Assembly (NCBI GenBank): GCA_013003285.1
Contig: JABDJY010000490.1
Span: forward strand, 1-8,289
From: Alphaproteobacteria bacterium
Lineage (GTDB): Bacteria > Pseudomonadota > Alphaproteobacteria > UBA6615
Direction: 5' to 3'
Length of the DNA stretch: 8,289 nt
The notes beneath the pieces are model-generated. The model made no database searches. It saw only the letters and a list, made by a program, of their open reading frames with translations, and was not told the DNA's origin. The position numbers were made by a program, and so were the translations under genes. This document shows, piece after piece, positions 1 through 6,745 of the stretch. Every line of letters starts with the position of its first letter. Within the stretch, counting starts at the first letter, position 1.

Positions 1-713
1 CCGCTGAGGCCGACCCAGATGGCGACCCGCCAAGCGCCGAGCGAGGCGCGCAACTCGGCCGGTTCACGCACCGCCATATAGGCCACCATGACGATGGTCT
101 GGAACACCAGAACGAAGGCCAGGGTGACCGACGCCTGCATGATAAATCCTTCGCCGCCGAGCGACAGCGATGCGCCGCGATAGGACACCGCGGCGATACC
201 GAACGCGGCGCCGGAGGCCAGGCCGATCAACGCCGGCCGCTCGGTCCACGAGGTCGCAATCGCCCGGAGGCCGGCCGGGCTACGCGCCGCTGAGATGGCG
301 ATCACGCCGGCCAGGCTGACCAGGATGCCGATGGTGGCGTTGAGCGACACGGTCTCGCCCAGAAAGATGATGCCGAAGATGGCGGCCTGGACGGTCTCGG
401 TTTTCGAATAGGTGGTGCCGACGGCGAAGTTGCGCTTGTCGAACAGCGAGACCAGCAGACCGGTCGCCAATATCTGCGCCAGCCCGCCGATCATCACGAT
501 GACGATGAATTTGGCGTTCAACATGGGCACCGGCAAATCGGTGAGTACCACCAGCCCGGCAAGATAGAGTAAGGCGAAGGGGAAACCATAGCCAAAGCGC
601 ACGAACGTAGCGCCGGTGGTGCCGAGCCGGTCTCTCAGATGCTTCTGCAACGCCGAGCGCACGTTTTGCAGGAACGCGGCGGCGATGGTTAGCGGAATCC
701 AAAGAAGGGTCAT
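1..713 (-). CDS. DMT superfamily (EamA-like) transporter, 3' end cut by window edge
   Basis: An open frame reads leftwards from ATG at 713-711 to the window edge without a stop, giving 237 residues of a very hydrophobic protein. Successive membrane segments are visible at about residues 3-20, 36-57, 69-90, 105-119, 125-142, 161-178 and 193-213, separated by short charged loops. The stretch at about residues 99-120 (GTTYSKTETVQAAIFG followed by a LGE turn) and the following helix resemble the end of the first EamA repeat. A second repeat begins near residue 160. EamA proteins usually have about 290-300 residues and ten helices, so roughly the last 55-60 residues lie outside the window. The family exports or imports small metabolites across the inner membrane, and the substrate cannot be told from sequence. 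No clear Shine-Dalgarno precedes the ATG, so the start is moderately secure. It is divergent from the cyclase gene. Confidence 0.85.
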   Translation of the reverse strand, partial: MTLLWIPLTIAAAFLQNVRSALQKHLRDRLGTTGATFVRFGYGFPFALLYLAGLVVLTDLPVPMLNAKFIVIVMIGGLAQILATGLLVSLFDKRNFAVGTTYSKTETVQAAIFGIIFLGETVSLNATIGILVSLAGVIAISAARSPAGLRAIATSWTERPALIGLASGAAFGIAAVSYRGASLSLGGEGFIMQASVTLAFVLVFQTIVMVAYMAVREPAELRASLGAWRVAIWVGLS

Positions 714-744
714 TAAGAAAAGTACCGGGCTCGGACAGGGAATT

Positions 745-772
745 CTTATAGCGGTTTAATCGCTGTCATCAA
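745..772 (-). promoter_or_regulatory. Candidate sigma70-type promoter for the DMT transporter
   Basis: Read on the minus strand, TTGATG (772-767) and TATAAG (750-745) are separated by 16 bases, close to the housekeeping consensus. Transcription would start near 738, about 25 bases before the transporter ATG at 713. The spacing and position fit. This is pattern matching only, without experimental support. Confidence 0.4.
750..764. promoter_or_regulatory. Near-palindrome inside the promoter spacer, possible operator
   Basis: AGCGGTTTAATCGCT is a 15-base interrupted palindrome: the arms pair at AGCG/CGCT and TT/AA with one mismatched pair in between. It fills the spacer between the candidate -35 and -10 of the minus-strand transporter promoter, a common place for a regulator to bind. 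No regulator gene is in the window, and a palindrome this short can occur by chance. Confidence 0.25.
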
Positions 773-834
773 CATATAAGGATGGTGCGGCTCTAGTTTG
801 CGGCGTTGCTCTCGGCTAACCTGCGCCCGCTTTG

Positions 835-839
835 GGAGG
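835..839 (+). promoter_or_regulatory. Shine-Dalgarno deciding the cyclase start
   Basis: GGAGG within a GGGAGGG run lies four bases before ATG 844. It falls inside the longer reading that begins at TTG 832, which argues for ATG 844 as the true start. Confidence 0.6.
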
Positions 840-843
840 GAAA

Positions 844-2580
844 ATGGAACGCCGTCTGGCCGCCATTCTTGCAGCCGACATGGTCGGATACTCGCGGCTC
901 ATGGGCGCCGACGAGGAGGGCACCATTGCGCGCCAACGCGAGCACCGCGCGGCACTAATCGACCCGGAAATCGCCGGCCATGGCGGGCGCATCGTCAAGA
1001 CCATGGGCGACGGCCTGTTGGTTGAGTTCGCCAGCGTTGTCGATGCGCTCAAATGCGCTGTCGCCGTTCAAGCAGGCATGCACGCACGAGAGGGTGAGAC
1101 GCCGGAAGAACGGCGGATCCAGTTCCGCATCGGCATCAATCTCGGAGACATCGTCATCGACGGTGACGATATTCTGGGCGATGGCGTCAATGTCGCCGCA
1201 CGTCTTGAAGGCCTAGCGGAACCGGGCGGTATCTGCATCTCCGACGTGGTTCACCAAAGCGTCGTCGGAAAGCTTGATTTGAACTTTTCGGATATGGGTG
1301 CGCAGCAGGTCAAGAACATCGACCGGCCGGTGCGTGTGTTTCAGGTGTTGCTGTCAGGTACAGACGAAGCGGAAGTCGAAGCGCCGGCGCTCCCCGACAA
1401 ACCCTCCATCGCGGTGCTGCCATTCAACAACATGTCCGGCGATCCCGAGCAGGAATATTTCGCCGACGGCATTGCCGAAGACGTCATTGCCGATCTGTCA
1501 AAGGTTTCCGGCCTCTTCGTGATTGCCCGCAACTCTTCCTTTGCTTATCGCGGGGAAAGTTTTGACCTACGTGAGGTTTGCCGAGATCTGGGGGTCCGCT
1601 ACGTTCTGGAGGGTAGCGTGCGTCGTGCCGGCAACCGGGTGCGCATCAATGCTCAGTTGATCGAAGGCGGTACCGGCGGGCACATCTGGGCCGAGCGCTT
1701 CGATCGCGACCTCGAGGATATTTTCGCTGTCCAGGACGAGGTCACGCGCGAAATCGTCGATGCCCTTCAAGTCGCCCTCACCGATGGTGAGCAAACTAGA
1801 AGAACGCGTCGCCGCAAGGTCGATCCCGAGGCCTACGACCTGCTGGTTCGGGGGCGGGAGTGTATATATCAATTCAGTGAACAAGCGATGGTCGAGAGCC
1901 GAGCGTTGCTTGAACGTGCGATTACGATTGCCCCTGATTTGGCGGCAGCCCACGCGAATTTGGCGCTCGTCCATAGCACAGAATATTTGAACGGCTGGAA
2001 TAATCCGGGGCCGGACCATTTGGCGAAAGCTGTCATTATTGCCGAGCATGCGTGCATGATCGACCCTGAGGAGCCCCAAGGATTTCTTGCGCTCGCCCTC
2101 GTCAAACTCTGGCTTGGCGAATATAGCGATGCCGAACGCGCGGCCAGCAGGTCAGTGGAAATCAACCCGAATTTTGCGAGTGGCTTCACCGCATTGGGAA
2201 GTGTCCGCGACCTTACGGGCGAACATGAGAGTGCCGTTGATTGCGCGAAAAAAGCGCTCGGTCTCGATCCGCACTACCACACTGCGTTGCAGCTTTTAGG
2301 CCGTGCACTCTTTGCGCTCGGACGCGACGAAGAGGCTACGGCGAGTTTCGAACAACGGATTGTCCAATCGCCCAACTCCGACATGTCACGGGCGTTCCTT
2401 GCCGCAATTCATGGACATTCGGGCCGTCATGAAGAAGCGCGCCAGCGATGGCAGGAAATCATGGTGCTAAACCCAAACTTCTCCGTCGCGAATGTTCGTC
2501 GGACACTGGACTACAAATCACCGGCGCCGCTTGACCGCCTCGTCGAAGGCTTGAATAAGGCAGGATTACCAGCAGAATAA
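844..2580 (+). CDS. Class III adenylate cyclase with TolB-like domain and TPR repeats
   Basis: This is a 578-residue soluble protein with three parts. The class III cyclase domain (about residues 3-170) keeps metal-binding Asp12 (AADMVGYSRLM) and Asp56 (KTMGDG), the purine-contacting Lys52 and Asp109, and transition-state Asn116 and Arg120 (GDGVNVAAR). The Lys/Asp pair is the adenylyl-specific combination known from mammalian cyclases and mycobacterial Rv1625c, so cAMP rather than cGMP is the predicted product. Such domains act as homodimers. A TolB-like domain follows (about 186-315, starting PSIAVLPFNNMSGDPEQEY), then about five TPR-like helix pairs (roughly 350-545), which usually bind protein partners. 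No signal peptide or membrane segment is visible, so it is probably cytoplasmic. ATG 844 is chosen because GGAGG at 835-839 sits four bases upstream; TTG 832 in the same frame would leave the Shine-Dalgarno inside the gene. GC falls from about 60-70% in the cyclase part to near 50% in the TPR part. It ends 18 bases from the convergent oxidoreductase. Confidence 0.93.
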   Translation: MERRLAAILAADMVGYSRLMGADEEGTIARQREHRAALIDPEIAGHGGRIVKTMGDGLLVEFASVVDALKCAVAVQAGMHAREGETPEERRIQFRIGINLGDIVIDGDDILGDGVNVAARLEGLAEPGGICISDVVHQSVVGKLDLNFSDMGAQQVKNIDRPVRVFQVLLSGTDEAEVEAPALPDKPSIAVLPFNNMSGDPEQEYFADGIAEDVIADLSKVSGLFVIARNSSFAYRGESFDLREVCRDLGVRYVLEGSVRRAGNRVRINAQLIEGGTGGHIWAERFDRDLEDIFAVQDEVTREIVDALQVALTDGEQTRRTRRRKVDPEAYDLLVRGRECIYQFSEQAMVESRALLERAITIAPDLAAAHANLALVHSTEYLNGWNNPGPDHLAKAVIIAEHACMIDPEEPQGFLALALVKLWLGEYSDAERAASRSVEINPNFASGFTALGSVRDLTGEHESAVDCAKKALGLDPHYHTALQLLGRALFALGRDEEATASFEQRIVQSPNSDMSRAFLAAIHGHSGRHEEARQRWQEIMVLNPNFSVANVRRTLDYKSPAPLDRLVEGLNKAGLPAE

Positions 2581-2598
2581 ATAACTTACCAGATTATC

Positions 2599-3627
2599 CT
2601 AAAGCGTTGGATCGGGCCTTACGCGGATCAGTTGGCGGCCTTTGTTGGTGCCTTGGTAGAGGCCGGCCAGCGCGGCCGGGGCGTTTGCCAGTCCCTCGGC
2701 GATGTCCTCACGGTAGTTGATCTTGCCCTCTTTGAACCATTGACGGATATCGGTCAGAGCCTCTTCGTACTTGTCTTGGAAATCGAACAGGATGAATCCT
2801 TGGATACGAAGGCGGTTGACCAGCACGTTGCGTTCGAAGCGCAGCCCGGTGGGCGGCGGTACCCAGCCCTCGGTCGCCGCGGTTCCGCAAACGGTGACCC
2901 GGCCGTTCTGGTTCATGTGGCTCAAAACCGTGTCGAGAATATCGCCGCCGACATTGTCGTAATAGACGTCGATGCCTTCGGGGCAGGCCTCTTTGAGCGC
3001 TGCCGCCAGATCGTCGGTGGCCTTGTAATCGATGGCGTCGTCGTAGCCGAATTCCTCCCGGCACAAGGCGACTTTCTCCGGTCCGCCGGCAATGCCGACC
3101 GTGCGACAGCCCTTGATCTTGGCGAACTGACCAACGGCGCTGCCCACCGCGCCGGCGGCGGTCGACACCAGTACGGTCTCGCCGGCTTTCGGTTGGCCGA
3201 CATGGAGTAGGCCGAAATAGGCGGTCAGGGCGCTGTGCCCGAGAACGCTGAGCGATGCCGAGAGCGGCCCATCGGCCAGATCGACCTTGCGGACGCTCTT
3301 CGGCCCCGGCGTAACGACGGAATATTCCTGCCACCCTGTATTGGCGACCACATAGTCGCCCTCGGCCAGATGCGGGCTGTTGGATTCAACCACGATGCCG
3401 ACGCCGAAGGAATTCATCGTTGCGCCGGTCTCCACGCTGGCATAGTTCACCGCGGTACTGATCCAGCCCTTCATCCCCGGGTCGGCGGTGACGTAGATGT
3501 TGTGGATCAGCGCCTCGCCGTCACCGGGTTCGGGCGCATCGTCTTCGACGATGTCGAACAACTCGGGTGTGGGCAGGGCGGTCGCCCGGGTCTTCAAAAT
3601 GACCCGCCGGTTTCGATGTTGTGCCAT
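2599..3627 (-). CDS. Zinc-independent NADP-dependent medium-chain oxidoreductase (PTGR/CurA-like)
   Basis: This 342-residue protein belongs to the medium-chain dehydrogenase/reductase superfamily, in the branch of prostaglandin/leukotriene B4 reductases and curcumin reductase CurA. Members reduce activated double bonds of enones with NADPH and carry no zinc. Visible marks are an N-terminal start typical of the group (NRRVILKTRA), the dinucleotide-binding turn AAGAVGSAVGQ at 157-167, DNVGG at 224-228, and the C-terminal pattern GTNKGRQLIRV at 326-336. The catalytic-zinc Cys/His pattern of alcohol dehydrogenases is absent. Length matches the family (about 330-345). The frame is open for 23 more codons upstream, but the family N-terminus begins at MAQHRN, so ATG 3627 is chosen; its best Shine-Dalgarno (AGGGGG) is 12 bases away, which is rather far. 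It is convergent with the cyclase and divergent from the pqiA-like gene. The substrate is unknown. Confidence 0.92.
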   Translation of the reverse strand: MAQHRNRRVILKTRATALPTPELFDIVEDDAPEPGDGEALIHNIYVTADPGMKGWISTAVNYASVETGATMNSFGVGIVVESNSPHLAEGDYVVANTGWQEYSVVTPGPKSVRKVDLADGPLSASLSVLGHSALTAYFGLLHVGQPKAGETVLVSTAAGAVGSAVGQFAKIKGCRTVGIAGGPEKVALCREEFGYDDAIDYKATDDLAAALKEACPEGIDVYYDNVGGDILDTVLSHMNQNGRVTVCGTAATEGWVPPPTGLRFERNVLVNRLRIQGFILFDFQDKYEEALTDIRQWFKEGKINYREDIAEGLANAPAALAGLYQGTNKGRQLIRVRPDPTL

Positions 3628-3680
3628 GATCTGAAAATACCCCCTGCTGGTACGCGCTACGGAATGTTTACGCGTTGCGC

Positions 3681-3686
3681 TATAAT
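3681..3686 (+). promoter_or_regulatory. Candidate -10 element of the pqiA-like gene
   Basis: A perfect TATAAT lies in the divergent region. Transcription from it would begin near 3693 and give a leader of about 28 bases before GTG 3721. No good -35 hexamer is found at 16-18 bases upstream, so the assignment is weak. Confidence 0.3.
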
Positions 3687-3720
3687 TACGTCTCAATAGG
3701 CCGGGGACAAGGGACGGGTA

Positions 3721-4257
3721 GTGGTTATGAAGTTCGGCGGGATTTGGGGGGGCGCTTTGCGCGCGCGCGCCGAGGGCTTCGATCGTTGGCTAGGCGTCGT
3801 GCTGCTGGCCGCCTTGGTCCTGTTGGTGCTGGGGCTGTTTTTGCCGGCGATCAAGATCAGTTCGTTCATCTTCCTCAGCCGCGAACTCTCCTTGGTGCAG
3901 AGCGTGTTCAAATTTCTCGAGGCTGGCGACTTTTTCATTTTCCTGGTGACCTTCGTCTTCACTATCGCCTTCCCGCTGTTCAAGATCGCCACGGGGTTGG
4001 TGCTGTGGCACGCCGCTGATATCTCCGGGACGTCGGCCAAGTCGGTACTCAATGGCCTGTCGGTGGCATCGAAATGGTCGATGCTTGATGTCTTCATGAT
4101 CGCCCTGGCGGTGCTCGCCATCGACGGGCGTGTCATTACCGGCGCCGATATTCAGGCCGGCGCCATCGTGTTTTCAGCTTCGGTATTGATCTCGACCTGG
4201 GCGGTGCGCCGGCTCAGTGTGTTGGCAGCCCGCGACGATCGCGTGGAGAGTGCCTAA
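3721..4257 (+). CDS. PqiA-family (paraquat-inducible protein A-like) inner membrane protein, single domain
   Basis: This 178-residue membrane protein has four predicted helices at about 24-44, 70-97, 119-134 and 145-161. The third begins with KWSMLDVFMIALAV, a block characteristic of PqiA domains, and the second contains FPLFKI, also typical. In E. coli, PqiA and LetA (YebS) are inner-membrane partners of the MCE proteins PqiB and LetB, which move lipids between membranes; each has two PqiA domains and a Cys-rich zinc-ribbon-like part. This protein has one domain and no cysteine cluster, as do many short alphaproteobacterial homologues. No MCE gene is in the window. GTG 3721 has AAGGGA six bases upstream; ATG 3727, two codons in, is the alternative start. 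Its stop overlaps the stop of the convergent lipoprotein gene (shared bases 4254-4257). Family assignment is firm and the role is inferred. Confidence 0.87.
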   Translation: MVMKFGGIWGGALRARAEGFDRWLGVVLLAALVLLVLGLFLPAIKISSFIFLSRELSLVQSVFKFLEAGDFFIFLVTFVFTIAFPLFKIATGLVLWHAADISGTSAKSVLNGLSVASKWSMLDVFMIALAVLAIDGRVITGADIQAGAIVFSASVLISTWAVRRLSVLAARDDRVESA

Positions 4258-4733
4258 CTCGATCCCGTCGAGGGGGCCGTCGTACCGGGGATCGGTGCGG
4301 TCTGGCGTGGCGCGACGGTGATCGACACCGTGCTGCCGCGGATCGTGTTGTTCTCGATCTGAATCGTCGCCGCCCGTTCGCCGCGGGTGAAGGTCAACAC
4401 GCTGACCCCGGCTTGCACGCTCATCACCGGCGACCAGCCGAAGTTGGGCATCTCGGACTGGTACAGGCCAAACGCCTTGGTCGCCGACTGATCCACATCG
4501 AGAATGACCCGCCCGGTCCAGCGGTCGAGATCACCCAGTACCAGCGATTTTTCCACATCGAGATCGGCGCCCGGCGGGATCGGGATGTCGGTGAGCAGAG
4601 CAAAACTCTGCGAGGTTTCGCTATCGGACGCGCTGGTCGTCGGCTGCAGCGCCTCGCTTTGATTGCACGCAGCCAGGATCACCATGAAGGTCAGAAGCAA
4701 AACGGGGCGCCAATAGGCGTGAATATTAACCAT
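4254..4733 (-). CDS. Predicted lipoprotein of unknown function
   Basis: This 159-residue protein has a clear type II signal peptide: a hydrophobic stretch at about 10-20 followed by the lipobox LAAC, with Cys23 as the lipidated residue. The next residue is Asn24, not Asp, which by the enterobacterial Lol rule favours the outer membrane; whether that rule holds here is uncertain. After a Ser/Thr-rich linker (about 28-45) comes a compact region (about 47-142) with IPIPPGADLD, LVLGDLDRWTGR, MPNFGW and LTFTRGERAATIQIE, spaced like a conserved fold of alternating beta strands. The tail is rich in Pro, Thr and Ser. I do not recognise the family. ATG 4733 is preferred; GTG 4739 would add two residues, and neither has a convincing Shine-Dalgarno. 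It is convergent with the pqiA-like gene, with overlapping stop codons, and divergent from the 149-residue gene. Confidence 0.8.
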   Translation of the reverse strand: MVNIHAYWRPVLLLTFMVILAACNQSEALQPTTSASDSETSQSFALLTDIPIPPGADLDVEKSLVLGDLDRWTGRVILDVDQSATKAFGLYQSEMPNFGWSPVMSVQAGVSVLTFTRGERAATIQIENNTIRGSTVSITVAPRQTAPIPGTTAPSTGSS

Positions 4734-4855
4734 AAACACTGACTAGCACTGGCTGTGAGTCGCGGAAACGCTCAATTTGCTGTGTCGTGACTCCAGCGGC
4801 CAGCCCCATTAGAATTGAGGGAATTCAACGATATAAGCAAATTCAGGGGTGACCG

Positions 4856-5305
4856 ATGAAACAAATGCGCCGCGCCGACATTCCCCAATATCGCGCTTCT
4901 GGCAGCGACCGTCTGGCCCGCTTGGCCGACTATCTCGAAAACGTGCCGCCCGGCATGCTGACCTTTACCCGCTGGTACGGCGACAACCGCGGTTGCGCGA
5001 TTGGTTTGGCGATCACCCATGACCTGTGGTTTCAGGCCCAGGGCCTGACCCTGGTCGGTGGCGGCACTTTGAAAGAGTGCCGGCCGGAATTCGAAGGCCG
5101 CTCGGAATGGCTGGCCGTCACGCAGTTCTTCGAGATTTCGCTCGGCAACGCCTTGGATCTATTCACCGCCGCCGGGTATGACGGCGAAATGCGGCCGCCG
5201 GCAGGCGCGGTCGCCGAAAAGATTCGCGCCCATCTGGCAACGATCGACGCCGGGGCCGAAGCGACAGTCGACGCGAGAGCCGACGCCGAATTCGCCGCCG
5301 CCTAA
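4856..5305 (+). CDS. Conserved-looking hypothetical protein
   Basis: This is a 149-residue soluble protein with no signal peptide or membrane segment. Features include an N-terminal basic and helical part (about 5-28), a central region with TFTRWYGDNRGCAIGLA (36-52) and WFQAQGLTLVGGG (58-70), then SEWLAVTQFF and LFTAAGYDGEMRPP (102-115), and a tail from about 130 rich in Ala, Asp and Glu. The spacing of aromatic and Gly residues suggests a folded domain, but I do not recognise a family and assign no function. The start is well supported: AGGGGTG at 4845-4851 lies four bases before ATG 4856. A TATAAG at 4832-4837 could be a -10 element, but its -35 is poor. The gene ends 10 bases before the stop of the convergent CMD-family gene. 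Confidence 0.78.
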   Translation: MKQMRRADIPQYRASGSDRLARLADYLENVPPGMLTFTRWYGDNRGCAIGLAITHDLWFQAQGLTLVGGGTLKECRPEFEGRSEWLAVTQFFEISLGNALDLFTAAGYDGEMRPPAGAVAEKIRAHLATIDAGAEATVDARADAEFAAA

Positions 5306-5315
5306 ATCGGACCGA

Positions 5316-5660
5316 TCAGCCGGCGAACTGGTCGAACGCTTCCAGTGCGTTGGCGCCATAGACCGTCGCCGGGCCGCCGCCCATCTCAATGGCCACGGCA
5401 ATGGTGTCGAGGATTTCGTCGCGCGCCGCGCCCTTCTTGAACGACTGCTTGGTGTGATAGACGACGCAGCCTTCGCAGCGCTGGGCAATGGCGATCGCCA
5501 GCGCCATCAGCTCGGTGGTTTTGCCGTCCAGCGCCTTGGGTTCTTGCGCTGCCTGCATGATCGCGCGATGGGCGCGCATAGCATCGGGGTGGCCGCGGAA
5601 TAATTCCGTGGCGCGGGCGTCCTGCGCGTCGGAAATCGCGGCGTAATCTTTCTCCATCAT
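5316..5660 (-). CDS. Carboxymuconolactone decarboxylase family (AhpD-like) protein
   Basis: This 114-residue all-helical protein belongs to the CMD/AhpD fold. The core holds Glu50, Cys62, Cys65 and His69 (CEGCVVYHT), with spacing matching Mycobacterium AhpD Glu118, Cys130, Cys133 and His137, which form the thiol redox centre and proton relay. The AhpD His132 equivalent is Gly64, as in the shorter YurZ-type members. A Gly-rich stretch (IEMGGGPATVYGANAL) closes the domain, as is usual in this group. The likely role is a small disulfide or peroxide-related thiol oxidoreductase; the family name comes from a different activity, and decarboxylation is not expected here. TAGGAG lies just upstream of two consecutive ATG codons, and the second (5657) has slightly better spacing, so the true start may be one codon later. 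It is convergent with the hypothetical gene and divergent from the DMT transporter. Confidence 0.92.
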   Translation of the reverse strand: MMEKDYAAISDAQDARATELFRGHPDAMRAHRAIMQAAQEPKALDGKTTELMALAIAIAQRCEGCVVYHTKQSFKKGAARDEILDTIAVAIEMGGGPATVYGANALEAFDQFAG

Positions 5661-5852
5661 CTTCTCCTAATGTTGCCGGCGGGCGCGGTGCGGCCAGCGC
5701 GTATATTGTTCCTGATGAGCAATCTATGTCAGCGAATGCGCGAAAAGGAAGCGTGCCAGTGTCGCCTTAGCGATGGCCGGTATAAGGTGCTGCAGGCAAT
5801 CTCGGCACGTCTGTACAACATTCCCCGAATTGAACGCCGATAGGAAAGCGAC

Positions 5853-6737
5853 ATGGCGACGGAGGCAGCCCGCCCCACCGATGCACCGCTGCGCGGCATC
5901 TTGATGATGTGTTTCGCGGTGCTGTGCTTTGCCACCATGAACACCTTCACCAAGGAATTGCGCGGTGAGTTGCCGGTAACCGGTATCATCTGGGGCCGCT
6001 ACTTTTTCCACTTCGCGCTGATCCTGGTGATGTTTCCCCGGCGCGTGCCGACCTTGCTGCAAAGCGACGATAAGGGGCTGCAGATCGCCCGGTCTGTTCT
6101 GGTGCTGTTGGCGACCGCCGCCATGTTTATCGCGCTTGGTTTCATGCCCTTGGCCGACGCCATCGCCATCACCTTCGCCGGACCGTTATTGATCGTCGCC
6201 CTGTCGGCGCTGCTGCTGCATGAGCCTGTCGGGCCGCGGCGCTGGGGTGCGGTGATCGTCGGCTTTATCGGCGTGCTGGTGATCATCCGGCCGGGGGCCG
6301 GGGCCTTCCAAATGGCGGCGCTGTTGCCGGTTTCGGTGGCTTTCTTTTACGCCATGTATCAGATCATCACCCGCCATCTCAGCCACCGCTCCGATCCGTT
6401 GAACATGCTGTTCTACACCGCCATCGTCGGCGCCGTTGCCATGACGATTATCGTGCCGTTCGATTGGCAGACACCGACGCTGGAACAATGGTTGATGTTG
6501 GTGGCGGTGGGGTTCCTCGGCGGCCTCGGCCACTATGCCATCATCAAAGCCTACGAACGCAGCGAGACCTCGCTGGTTGCGCCCTTCGCCTATACCGAGA
6601 TCATCTGGGCGACCATGTTCGGATTATTCATATTCGGCGATTTCCCCGACATCTACACCTTCGCCGGCACCGCGATCATCGTCGCCAGCGGCGTCTATGT
6701 GCTGCAGCGCGAACGCAAGTCGCGGGCCGCCGGATAA
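5853..6737 (+). CDS. DMT superfamily transporter with two EamA domains
   Basis: This complete 294-residue inner-membrane protein has ten predicted helices at about 14-34, 45-61, 79-97, 99-123, 130-147, 152-173, 184-202, 211-232, 243-262 and 266-285, the classic two-times-five EamA arrangement. Typical landmarks are an early MNTFTKEL after helix 1, the MPLADAIAITFAGPLL stretch in helix 4, HEPVGPRRWGAVIVGFIGVLVI at the end of repeat one (in two adjacent parts), and YTEIIWATMFGLFIFGD in repeat two. It probably exports or imports a small metabolite; the substrate cannot be read from sequence. AGGA at 5842-5845 lies seven bases before ATG 5853. It is not closely similar to the partial DMT gene at the left end, so this is not a recent duplication. 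It ends eight bases before the stop of the convergent lipoprotein gene. Confidence 0.93.
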   Translation: MATEAARPTDAPLRGILMMCFAVLCFATMNTFTKELRGELPVTGIIWGRYFFHFALILVMFPRRVPTLLQSDDKGLQIARSVLVLLATAAMFIALGFMPLADAIAITFAGPLLIVALSALLLHEPVGPRRWGAVIVGFIGVLVIIRPGAGAFQMAALLPVSVAFFYAMYQIITRHLSHRSDPLNMLFYTAIVGAVAMTIIVPFDWQTPTLEQWLMLVAVGFLGGLGHYAIIKAYERSETSLVAPFAYTEIIWATMFGLFIFGDFPDIYTFAGTAIIVASGVYVLQRERKSRAAG

Positions 6738-6745
6738 AGCAACAC

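Noticed and set aside
280..702. Open frame of 140 codons on the minus strand (and a 61-codon frame at 64-249)
   Set aside because: Both are out of phase with the partial DMT transporter, which gives a coherent membrane protein over 1-713; these frames give Arg/His-rich sequence without any fold pattern.
2632..3210. A 192-codon plus-strand frame opposite the oxidoreductase
   Set aside because: It lies wholly opposite a well-recognised MDR gene and is the usual antisense shadow of GC-rich coding DNA.
4757..4793. Inverted repeat GAGTCGCG ... CGTGACTC with a 21-base loop in a divergent region
   Set aside because: Eight-base arms with a mismatch and a long loop; plausible by chance and not aligned with a clear promoter.
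5306..5316. Inverted repeat ATCGG-A-CCGAT filling the gap between two convergent genes
   Set aside because: The one-base centre cannot form a hairpin loop and no T-run follows on either strand, so it is not a terminator; it is too short to call an operator.
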